From Flavobacterium johnsoniae (GTDB lineage: Bacteria > Bacteroidota > Bacteroidia > Flavobacteriales > Flavobacteriaceae), in NCBI RefSeq assembly GCF_001879205.1, contig NZ_MLFK01000002.1:496001-560000 (forward strand): DNA of 64,000 nucleotides, written 5' to 3'. Below, one piece after another: positions 6,733-13,674 of the stretch (the first letter of the stretch is position 1; each line of letters opens with the position of its first letter). A program made the position numbers and the translations under genes. Below the pieces are notes generated by a model. The model was not told the DNA's origin. It saw only the letters and a list, made by a program, of their open reading frames with translations, and searched no databases.

Positions 6733-8079
6733 TTATAAATATTCATTCAACTCAAGACGCTCAAATTTAACTTTATATTTTTGAACATAATTACTCCACT
6801 CCTCTTCATTTTTATAAACCGAAAAAGCATAATCAACCGTTTCTTTACTGAAATGATTTCCAAAAATGTTATCCAGATATTGAATTCCAGAATCGATTAC
6901 TTGTTTTAAAACTTGTAATTTATCAATTCCGTTTTGTTTGCAGACGTTATCAAGCCAAAGTCCTTTTGCAATTTTTACATATTCTTCTAAAAGACTTTCG
7001 GTAATAAAATCAGAAGGAATATCATTAATATCCGGTTCATGTTTTCCGTTTTTGAATGTCGTTAAAATCAATTCTTCAGAATAATATTCTGCCGGAATTA
7101 ATCTTATCATTGTACCGCTTTGAGCCGCTTTAAAACAAAGTTCTTTCGTTATAAATTCATCAGGAATAACCTGAATCGCAAAACCATCTTTGCCAACTAA
7201 TTGTTCGCAGAGTTCGGAAGTTATTAAATCCTGATCGATAAACGGCAAAGCATGATAGCTAGTATTTAATGCCAGATTACAAAGTTCTTCGGTTTTAAAT
7301 TCTTTCGGAACCAGTTTGAGATCTCTATAATTCGCCTGAACACGATCTCGCCAATATTCATAAGTTTTAGCCGGCGGATTGTTTTGTTTTAAAACTAATT
7401 CGCCTCTTGCCAAGTCTCTTTCTAATTCTTCAAAAGTTTCAATTAGCGGATTATCGAGTAATTTTCGAAGTTCGTTGGAGATAATTTCATCACCTGTTTC
7501 ATCGTCATATTCACATTCATTTTTTGGGTCAACATCATCGGCTCTGTCATTGTAATAAAACAAATCATTTTTTCTTTCTGCAAATGTTGTATTATGATCT
7601 GTAACGATAAAAACCGGAGCATCAATTAAACCGCCACATCTAAAATTACCATGATTATAATAGGTCATCACAACTTCTTTTGCTGTAATTTTTCCTTTTA
7701 TTTCAACATTGGCTCCGCCAAGTAAAAGACTTTGACAGTTAATATTTCCGTTTACAAAAACATAAGGTCCATAATCTCCCTCTGAATTAATAATTGAACC
7801 GCTTGCAGAGAAATCTCCATTTATAAAAACACCTTCAATTCTTATTTCATGCATCTTTTTAGCTGGAAGATTTAATAAGCTGCCAAGCCATTTCTTCTCT
7901 TTCTCTTCATAAAGATCTAAATAAAAATTCCCTTCAAAATTTACATCTTCTTCTGATACCAGAAAAAAATCTTCGTCTTGCCATTCTTCAAAATAATCAA
8001 ATCCTTCATTATCAATTAAAAATGGATACTGCGATTTTATTTCTTTTATTATTATGAGTTTAAAGCTTGAATGCTGCAT
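6733..8079 (-). CDS. Beta-solenoid (polymer-forming-like) plus DUF4116-like repeat protein
   Basis: A soluble protein of 448 residues with no signal peptide. Residues of about 75-180 form short hydrophobic/Gly-punctuated repeats (GVFINGDFSASGSII, YVFVNGNINCQSLLLGG, VEIKGKITAKEVVMTYY) that suggest a right-handed beta-helix like polymer-forming proteins. Residues of about 260-390 contain four repeats of the form VPxEFxTEELCxxA (VPKEFKTEELC, DQDLITSELC, IPDEFITKELC, IPAEYYSEEL), as in DUF4116-type proteins. Function unknown. The start is placed at the ATG at 8079, because an upstream ATG at 8118 lies between the -33 and -7 boxes of a promoter. The gene abuts the broken GNAT gene (8 bp gap). Confidence 0.7.
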   Translation of the reverse strand: MQHSSFKLIIIKEIKSQYPFLIDNEGFDYFEEWQDEDFFLVSEEDVNFEGNFYLDLYEEKEKKWLGSLLNLPAKKMHEIRIEGVFINGDFSASGSIINSEGDYGPYVFVNGNINCQSLLLGGANVEIKGKITAKEVVMTYYNHGNFRCGGLIDAPVFIVTDHNTTFAERKNDLFYYNDRADDVDPKNECEYDDETGDEIISNELRKLLDNPLIETFEELERDLARGELVLKQNNPPAKTYEYWRDRVQANYRDLKLVPKEFKTEELCNLALNTSYHALPFIDQDLITSELCEQLVGKDGFAIQVIPDEFITKELCFKAAQSGTMIRLIPAEYYSEELILTTFKNGKHEPDINDIPSDFITESLLEEYVKIAKGLWLDNVCKQNGIDKLQVLKQVIDSGIQYLDNIFGNHFSKETVDYAFSVYKNEEEWSNYVQKYKVKFERLELNEYL

Positions 8080-8094
8080 TATTATTATATTAAT

Positions 8095-8128
8095 CGAAGT
8101 TAACTTTTCTAATATCAAGGTTAAACAA
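8095..8128 (-). promoter_or_regulatory. Promoter of beta-solenoid gene
   Basis: On the minus strand TTG (8126-8128), 23 bases, then TAACTTCG (8095-8102) gives one mismatch to TAnnTTTG. It decides the start at 8079 over 8118. Confidence 0.5.
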
Positions 8129-8180
8129 TTCTATTATAAAAATCAACAATAATCAGAAAATTGTACTCTCAAAAAAGATT

Positions 8181-8222
8181 GCAAATAAAAACCGAAGTTG
8201 AATTACTTCGGTTTTTATTTGC
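8181..8222. terminator. Long bidirectional hairpin terminator
   Basis: GCAAATAAAAACCGAAGT (8181-8198) and ACTTCGGTTTTTATTTGC (8205-8222) are perfect 18-bp arms around a 6-base loop, with A and T tracts on both sides. It terminates the lipoprotein gene 8296-9471 on the minus strand. Confidence 0.85.
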
Positions 8223-8295
8223 ATTTTAAACTAAATGAATCTTTTTTAATATTGTTGGTATTTTTTAACTAATAATATCAACTCACTAATCCATA

Positions 8296-9471
8296 TTATT
8301 CTTTACCCTCTAATTCTATATTAAAATGCCATTCGTGTTTATACCAAACAGACAAATCCTCCAAAGTATTTTTCTTGCTAATCTTAGATTCTCCTGCATA
8401 ACCCGAACTAAAACAGAATCCAGATCCATTTTTATTATTAGCCGAACTACCTGCATTAATACCTAATTTCTCACCATCAACTAAATACCAATAAAAAATA
8501 TACGTTTTATGAGCTTCTAAAAAAAGGTTTAGCCTTTGTAAATCAAACGAGATAAAACCTCCTGCAAACTGCCCAGAAACATCTGTAGTTGTAGTTGCTA
8601 AAATATTAAAACTTGCATCTCTTACAATTAATTTTAGAGTTACAGGTTTATTGTAATCTTCTTTACTTTCGAAATACGAAAAACCTTCACGAAGATGAAT
8701 ACTAAAAGCAGAAGGCACTAAATTTTTATCTAAAACAATTTCTTGCCCTGTTCCTAAATTTCTATCATAAGGTAAAATATCCGGTGCGTTAGCTCTGTTA
8801 TCACCGCCAAACCATTTCCATGCATTTGCTTCTGAACATGATCTTACTATATTAAAATCCATATGATGCAGTTTAACCTGATAAATCTTTTCTGCGCCTG
8901 ATTCAGATTTTATGGTAAAATTTACTGGTTCAGAATAATCTTTTATCGTTTTAGGATCGGGTGTAATTACTGCGTGCTTTGAAATTTTTAATTCTACATC
9001 TAAATTTTTAAGGTCATTAATCTCTGGCAGTCTTTTTGTTATTAAACCAGTTAAATTATCAATATCAGCATTTAGCAGCAAGTTTGGAGTTTTAATACTT
9101 AATTCTAAGATAAAATTATCAATACTTGGCTCTCTTTTTATATCTACTTCATAATTTCTCGCTTCTCCATTTTCTGCTGTAACAACAAAATTCAATATCC
9201 CATTAATAGATTTAATTGAAGCCGGATCCGGACTAATCGTCGCTCCTTTAGGAATTGAAACTGATAATTTGATATCGTCTAATTCAAATGTACTTTCTAC
9301 CACACCACTTATAGAGTTTTCGACAATTGAAAATTCTTTTGTTACACTACCTTTTGTTATACTAAAAGATTGAATTGTATTTGCAGAACTTAAAATTCCC
9401 TCTGAGACACAAGATATCATTAGAACAGAGATTAATAAAAAGACAGCAAATCGATTGATTTTTGTTTTCAT
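8296..9471 (-). CDS. Surface lipoprotein with two DUF5018/Ig-like domains
   Basis: The 391-residue precursor carries a lipoprotein signal (FAVFLLISVLMISC, with Cys 21 as the lipidated residue). Two similar domains follow (about residues 30-110 and 115-200). Each contains the VSIPKGATISPDPASI / ISKHAVITPDPKTI motif and ends in NFVVTAENGEARNYEVDIKR / NFTIKSESGAEKIYQVKL, the pattern of DUF5018-type domains of Bacteroidota cell-surface proteins. The C-terminal part (210-391) is unrecognised and aromatic-rich. Export and outer-membrane attachment are likely. No SusC/D partner or glycan enzyme lies beside it, so the ligand is unknown. Confidence 0.75.
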   Translation of the reverse strand: MKTKINRFAVFLLISVLMISCVSEGILSSANTIQSFSITKGSVTKEFSIVENSISGVVESTFELDDIKLSVSIPKGATISPDPASIKSINGILNFVVTAENGEARNYEVDIKREPSIDNFILELSIKTPNLLLNADIDNLTGLITKRLPEINDLKNLDVELKISKHAVITPDPKTIKDYSEPVNFTIKSESGAEKIYQVKLHHMDFNIVRSCSEANAWKWFGGDNRANAPDILPYDRNLGTGQEIVLDKNLVPSAFSIHLREGFSYFESKEDYNKPVTLKLIVRDASFNILATTTTDVSGQFAGGFISFDLQRLNLFLEAHKTYIFYWYLVDGEKLGINAGSSANNKNGSGFCFSSGYAGESKISKKNTLEDLSVWYKHEWHFNIELEGKE

Positions 9472-9733
9472 GAATTATATTAAGATTAGTTATAGAATAC
9501 AAATATTACTATTTACAACCTAATTTCTTTACGGAAAACCACATTTCTATAAAATCTAATAATTAATTTCTTTTCAATATTTAAGCTTGTCGAATTCTTT
9601 GAAAAAAGCTTCTCCACCATTAGAATTGAAAGGATTGTCTAAAAATGTTATGGTTTAGCACTTTCACAGTAAAACAAAAAACAAATAAGAAAACTTTAAT
9701 AAATCAACTATACGCCACTTCTTCAAAAATCAC

Positions 9734-9741
9734 TAATTTTG
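9734..9741 (+). promoter_or_regulatory. -7 element of pepP
   Basis: TAATTTTG matches TAnnTTTG, 28 bp upstream of the ATG at 9770. No convincing TTG lies at -33. The remainder of 9472-9733 shows no recognisable feature. Confidence 0.5.
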
Positions 9742-9769
9742 AAATTCGAAGTTCAAAAACGAAATAATT

Positions 9770-11062
9770 ATGAAATATCATCAAATAAACAGCGCTCTTT
9801 TTGTAAAAAACCGCAAAAAATTCACGGCAGAAATGAAACCTAATTCGGTTGCCGTTTTTAATTCAAATGACATTTACCCAGTTAGTGCGGATAGTACTTT
9901 GCCTTTTGCTCAGCATAGAGATATTTTTTATCTGAGCGGTGTAGATCAGGAAGAAAGTGTTTTGCTTCTTTTCCCAGATGCGCCTTATGAGCACCAAAGA
10001 GAAATTCTTTTCCTTAGAGAAACTAACGATCATATTGCAGTTTGGGAAGGTGAAAAACTGACTAAAGAACGTGCTTTTCAGGTTTCTGGAATCAGAACTG
10101 TTTACTGGTTACAGGATTTTCATAAAGTTTTGAACGAAATGATGACATATGCCGATACAATGTACATTAACACAAACGAGCATTATCGTGCCTCAGTTGA
10201 AACTGAAACCCGCGAAGCTCGTTTTGTAAAATGGTGGAAAGAACGTTATCCAGCACATAATGTGGCAAAAAGCAACCCAATTTTACAACGCATTCGTTCT
10301 GTAAAAGAAAGCGAAGAAATCGATTTGATTCAGCAGGCTTGTGATATTACAGAGAAAGGTTTCCGTAGATTATTATCATTCGTAAAACCAAACGTAATGG
10401 AATACGAAATCGAAGCCGAATTGGCTCACGAGTTTATTCGCAACCGTTCTAAAGGTTTTGCTTACACCCCAATTATTGCTTCTGGAAATAATGCGAATGT
10501 TTTACACTATATCGAAAACAATCAGCAATGTAAAGCCGGAGATTTGATTTTATTGGATGTTGCAGCAGAATACGCAAATTATTCAAGCGATATGACGAGA
10601 ACAATTCCGGTCTCAGGTAGATTTTCTGATCGTCAAAAAGCAGTTTACAATGCTGTGTTAAAAGTTAAAAATGAGGCTACAAAAATGCTGACTCCAGGAA
10701 CACTTTGGAAACAATATCATATCGAAGTTGGTAAAGTTATGACATCAGAGTTGCTTGGTTTAGGTTTATTAGACAAAGCTGATGTTCAGAATGAAAATTC
10801 AGAATGGCCAGCTTATAAAAAATATTTCATGCACGGAACTTCTCATCACATGGGACTGGACACGCACGATTACGGATTACTTCACGAACCAATGAAAGCG
10901 AATATGGTTTTTACAGTCGAACCCGGGATTTATATTCCTGCAGAAAAATTCGGAATTCGTCTTGAGGATAATGTTGTAGTTCAGGAAAAAGGAGAACCTT
11001 TTAACCTAATGCGCAATATTCCGCTTGAAGCAGACGAAATCGAAAGCCTGATGAATTCTTAA
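9770..11062 (+). CDS. pepP: Xaa-Pro aminopeptidase (M24B metallopeptidase)
   Basis: The enzyme removes N-terminal residues preceding proline from peptides in the cytoplasm. The 430-residue product has the aminopeptidase P N-domain (residues 1-165, including FYLSGVDQEESVLLLF) and the pita-bread catalytic domain. All metal-ligand regions are present: LILLDVAAEY and YSSDMTRTIPV (two Asp), FMHGTSHHMGLDTHD (His), TVEPGIYI (Glu) and GIRLEDNVVV (Glu). The length is normal for PepP. It is monocistronic, with a terminator 24 bp after the stop. Confidence 0.93.
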   Translation: MKYHQINSALFVKNRKKFTAEMKPNSVAVFNSNDIYPVSADSTLPFAQHRDIFYLSGVDQEESVLLLFPDAPYEHQREILFLRETNDHIAVWEGEKLTKERAFQVSGIRTVYWLQDFHKVLNEMMTYADTMYINTNEHYRASVETETREARFVKWWKERYPAHNVAKSNPILQRIRSVKESEEIDLIQQACDITEKGFRRLLSFVKPNVMEYEIEAELAHEFIRNRSKGFAYTPIIASGNNANVLHYIENNQQCKAGDLILLDVAAEYANYSSDMTRTIPVSGRFSDRQKAVYNAVLKVKNEATKMLTPGTLWKQYHIEVGKVMTSELLGLGLLDKADVQNENSEWPAYKKYFMHGTSHHMGLDTHDYGLLHEPMKANMVFTVEPGIYIPAEKFGIRLEDNVVVQEKGEPFNLMRNIPLEADEIESLMNS

Positions 11063-11085
11063 AAAAAAATACAGAAAAACAGATT

Positions 11086-11119
11086 AAAGACGGTTCGCAG
11101 AAATGCTGCCGTCTTTTTT
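11086..11119 (+). terminator. Terminator of pepP
   Basis: AAAGACGG (11086-11093) pairs with CCGTCTTT (11109-11116). An inner CAG/CTG stem and a T run are present. Confidence 0.85.
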
Positions 11120-11244
11120 TATTATATCCGAAACATACTTCAATATTGAACCGAACGAGTACTATTTTTAACTCGATTGAACTTATATTTTCCAGATGAT
11201 TTCTCAATTATTACTTTTGCATTCTACACTTTAAAAACATCATT

Positions 11245-12021
11245 TTGAAAAGCATTCTATATAAAAACACAAAAATATCTTTTACTGACTCCGGAGAAGG
11301 AACTGCCATTGTACTACTTCACGGTTTTTTAGAGAATAAAAAAATGTGGAAAACCTATATTGATCTATTCTCAGAAAAACATCGTGTTATAACTATTGAT
11401 TTGTTAGGTCATGGAGAATCCGATTCGTTAGGTTATGTTCATGAAATGGAAGAAAACGCAAATGCTGTTCATGAAGTTTTAAAACATCTAAAAATTGAAA
11501 AAGCCACAATTTTAGGGCATTCAATGGGAGGTTATGTTGGTTTGGCTTTTGCCGAATTATTCCCTGAAAACATCAAACAATTAGTTTTATTAAACTCAAC
11601 TTCTAAAGAAGACAGTGCTGAGAAAAAACTAAACCGAACCCGTGCCATAAAAGCAGTGAAGCAAAATTATGTGAACTTTGTAAGTTTAGCGATTGCAAAT
11701 TTATTTAGCGAAAATAACAGAGTCCGCTTAACAAAGGAAATTGAAAGAGCAAAAGAACAAGCCCTAAAAACACCTTTGCAGGGAATTGTAGCTTCCCTTG
11801 AAGGAATGAAAATACGAAAAGACCGCGAATGGCTTTTGCACGAAAATCGATTTCCGGTTTTATTGATTTTAGGAAAGCAAGATCCCGTTTTAAACTACGA
11901 AGAAAGTCTTGCTCAAATAAAGGACACAACTGTAGAATTAGTTTCTTTTGAAGACGGACATATGAGCCACATAGAAAACAAAGAAGAACTACAAAGTATT
12001 TTACTAGACTTCTTCAACTAA
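11245..12021 (+). CDS. Alpha/beta-hydrolase fold protein
   Basis: A 258-residue cytoplasmic serine hydrolase of the MhpC/BioH-like group, substrate unknown. Visible features are the oxyanion region VLLHGFLENKKMW, the nucleophile elbow GHSMGGYVG (Ser near 93), an acid in LGKQDPVLNYEES and the catalytic His in FEDGHMSHIENKEEL. A cap region lies between. Translation starts at TTG 11245 (MKSILYKNTKISF); there is no ATG before the conserved strand. It faces the first Roadblock pair across a shared terminator. Confidence 0.85.
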   Translation: MKSILYKNTKISFTDSGEGTAIVLLHGFLENKKMWKTYIDLFSEKHRVITIDLLGHGESDSLGYVHEMEENANAVHEVLKHLKIEKATILGHSMGGYVGLAFAELFPENIKQLVLLNSTSKEDSAEKKLNRTRAIKAVKQNYVNFVSLAIANLFSENNRVRLTKEIERAKEQALKTPLQGIVASLEGMKIRKDREWLLHENRFPVLLILGKQDPVLNYEESLAQIKDTTVELVSFEDGHMSHIENKEELQSILLDFFN

Positions 12022-12038
12022 CATAAACTGATAAAAGC

Positions 12039-12078
12039 GGAAAAGGCCATTTCGAACAATCTCGAAACAGCCTTTTCC
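12039..12078. terminator. Bidirectional terminator between hydrolase and Roadblock pair
   Basis: GGAAAAGGC (12039-12047) pairs with GCCTTTTCC (12070-12078). An inner TTCGA/TCGAA stem lies between, with T or A tracts on both sides. Confidence 0.8.
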
Positions 12079-12097
12079 TCATTTTTGGGGGCAAAAA

Positions 12098-12472
12098 TTA
12101 TAATTTTGTAATAATGTCTTTTTTGAATTTTGCCAAGGTTGCTCTTGTTAATCCAAGATTCGCTTTTTTAGCATCGACAGCTAAGTAAATAAAATACTGC
12201 CCGTCTTCAGAAACATCTAAAATATGTATTTGATCCGTTAATGTAATTAAGATATCGTTGATTTTTTGATTTAAACCTAAAGCTTTAATAGCGCTTAATT
12301 TTGCTTTTACAACTTCTAAATTATAAGCAGATGCCAATTCGGGATCAAAATCTGGATTTACAGAAAGTGAGCAGTAAGACATTCCTGTCTCAACCTCAGT
12401 TACTGAAACTGCAATGAATCCGTTAATATTTTCTTTTAAATCATTTTGAAAATTCTGTAAAAAATCTGACAT
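12098..12472 (-). CDS. Roadblock/LC7-like protein B, copy 1
   Basis: A 124-residue soluble protein, the paralogue of the product of 24152-24532. Shared blocks include NGFIAVSVTEVETGMSY, FDPELASAYNLEVVKAKL, LNQKINDILITLTDQIHI and KKANLGLTRATLAK. The alternation of a short helix, two strands, a long helix and three strands ending in ANLGLTR fits the Roadblock/longin fold of MglB-like proteins, though more weakly than its neighbour. It lies 21 bp downstream of the Roadblock A gene on the same strand. The pair probably forms a heteromeric complex; no GTPase of the MglA type lies in the window. Confidence 0.7.
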   Translation of the reverse strand: MSDFLQNFQNDLKENINGFIAVSVTEVETGMSYCSLSVNPDFDPELASAYNLEVVKAKLSAIKALGLNQKINDILITLTDQIHILDVSEDGQYFIYLAVDAKKANLGLTRATLAKFKKDIITKL

Positions 12473-12493
12473 GTTTATATATATTGGTTTAAA

Positions 12494-12814
12494 TTAATTA
12501 TTGAAAATAGTATCCATTTTTCTCAACAGAAGGCCCATTTTACTTATATCTTTAGAAATCAACGCAACGCAGTTATCATCCTGATTTTTGTTTGCAACTA
12601 CAATACCATCATAGTTCTTAATCATTACTTGCTTTAAATCTCCATTATTTACATCCTCAGACATTTCCAGACACATTTTTAATATCATTCCAATCATTGC
12701 AGCAACATTTCCGTCATATTCTAAATTAACAGATTCTAATAAAATTCCGTCTATATTAAAGGTAATTCCAGATTCTGCACCTGTCTCTTCTACCAGCGTA
12801 GTTAAGTCAATCAT
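12494..12814 (-). CDS. Roadblock/LC7 domain protein A, copy 1
   Basis: A 106-residue soluble protein whose whole length fits a Roadblock/LC7 domain: helix (TTLVEETGA), strands (SGITFNIDGILLESVNL), a long helix (AAMIGMILKMCLEMSEDV), strands (KQVMIKNYDGIVVANKNQ, CVALISKD) and a final MGLLLRKM helix. It is paralogous to the product of 23763-24119. Roadblock proteins act as dimeric regulators or scaffolds for small Ras-like GTPases, but no partner GTPase is nearby. It is the first gene of a two-gene operon with the 12098 gene and is divergent from the 47-residue gene at 13097. Confidence 0.78.
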   Translation of the reverse strand: MIDLTTLVEETGAESGITFNIDGILLESVNLEYDGNVAAMIGMILKMCLEMSEDVNNGDLKQVMIKNYDGIVVANKNQDDNCVALISKDISKMGLLLRKMDTIFNN

Positions 12815-12839
12815 AGTAACATTAATTTTTTAAGAAGTT

Positions 12840-12847
12840 CAAAGTTA
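12840..12847 (-). promoter_or_regulatory. -7 element of Roadblock operon 1
   Basis: TAACTTTG on the minus strand matches TAnnTTTG, 25 bp upstream of the ATG at 12814. A TTG at the right distance is not evident. Confidence 0.5.
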
Positions 12848-13073
12848 TTTCAATAATCAGAATTGTGCGATAAACACTTGTTAAAATAATAACCACGCAC
12901 AACTATCTGAACCACTTTTATTTAAACGATAATCAAACTGAAATTTTTAAATAAAATCGTTAAAAAAATTTAACAGAAAAAAGAGATTTGCTTATAATTC
13001 AAACATTTCTCTTGATAAAACTCAAATTAGAATTATACTTCCATCACAACCTGAGTTTAGTAGAAGTTTTTCT

Positions 13074-13081
13074 TAAATTTG
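13074..13081 (+). promoter_or_regulatory. -7 element of 47-aa gene
   Basis: TAAATTTG matches TAnnTTTG and ends 15 bp before the ATG at 13097. It gives the small gene its own promoter, divergent from Roadblock operon 1. Confidence 0.55.
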
Positions 13082-13096
13082 CAAAAAAATTATCCA

Positions 13097-13240
13097 ATGA
13101 AAACAGTTGACGAATTACGCTTTGACTTAAATGTAAAACTGATGAAATTTAGAAGATTTCGTTTTGAAAACGGACCAATAAATAATTCACCTTCGCAAGA
13201 GCCGGCAAAAAAGGGCTTCTTTAAAAAAATATTTAGTTAA
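13097..13240 (+). CDS. Small basic protein (47 aa) divergent from Roadblock operon 1
   Basis: The ATG at 13097 opens a 47-residue frame (MKTVDELRFDLNVKLMKFRR...) ending at TAA 13238-13240. It is strongly basic, and its C-terminus (AKKGFFKKIFS) resembles the SKGIFKSISDFF stretch of the 68-residue protein at 23378-23584. That gene also lies divergently beside a Roadblock pair. A TAnnTTTG element 15 bp upstream and a strong hairpin terminator starting 12 bp downstream make it a complete transcription unit. Function unknown; an amphipathic membrane-binding tail is possible. Confidence 0.6.
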   Translation: MKTVDELRFDLNVKLMKFRRFRFENGPINNSPSQEPAKKGFFKKIFS

Positions 13241-13251
13241 ATACTACTTAC

Positions 13252-13292
13252 AAAAAGGCGCAGTAATTATTCGATAATTATTGCGCCTTTTT
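13252..13292 (+). terminator. Terminator of 47-aa gene
   Basis: AAAAAGGCGCAGTAATTAT, a TCG loop, and ATAATTATTGCGCCTTTTT form a 19-bp stem with one wobble pair and a T run. Confidence 0.88.
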
Positions 13293-13674
13293 CCTTTATG
13301 ATGTGAAGCTTATCATTTTCAATTAATTCAATCTTTCAAAAAATCGGATTACATTTTAAAATTGCAACTCATCTATTATCGTTCTTCAGCATCATCAATC
13401 TTATTTCTAGGATTAAAAATTAAATCCATTCTCAAAAAGAGTTTTTAATTCTCTAGTAGTATTAGCTAAAAGAAACTTTGTAAAACTTAAAAAAGCACTC
13501 ATTTAGTTTTATTTGAACATAATTTTTAATCTAACTCTCTAAAATACTTATCCGACAGCTATTATAAAAAACACCAAACATTAAAATAATCCCCTATTTT
13601 GTTTATCGAGTAAATTATTAAATCGTTTTTAAACCCTGGGCAGTGACTCAAAACAATTAAAAAAATAGCTTTAA
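13293..13674. other. Non-coding stretch
   Basis: About 380 bp of AT-rich DNA without a credible ORF, hairpin or promoter. A 17-codon frame on the minus strand (MDLIFNPRNKIDDAEER) has no supporting context. Confidence 0.5.
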
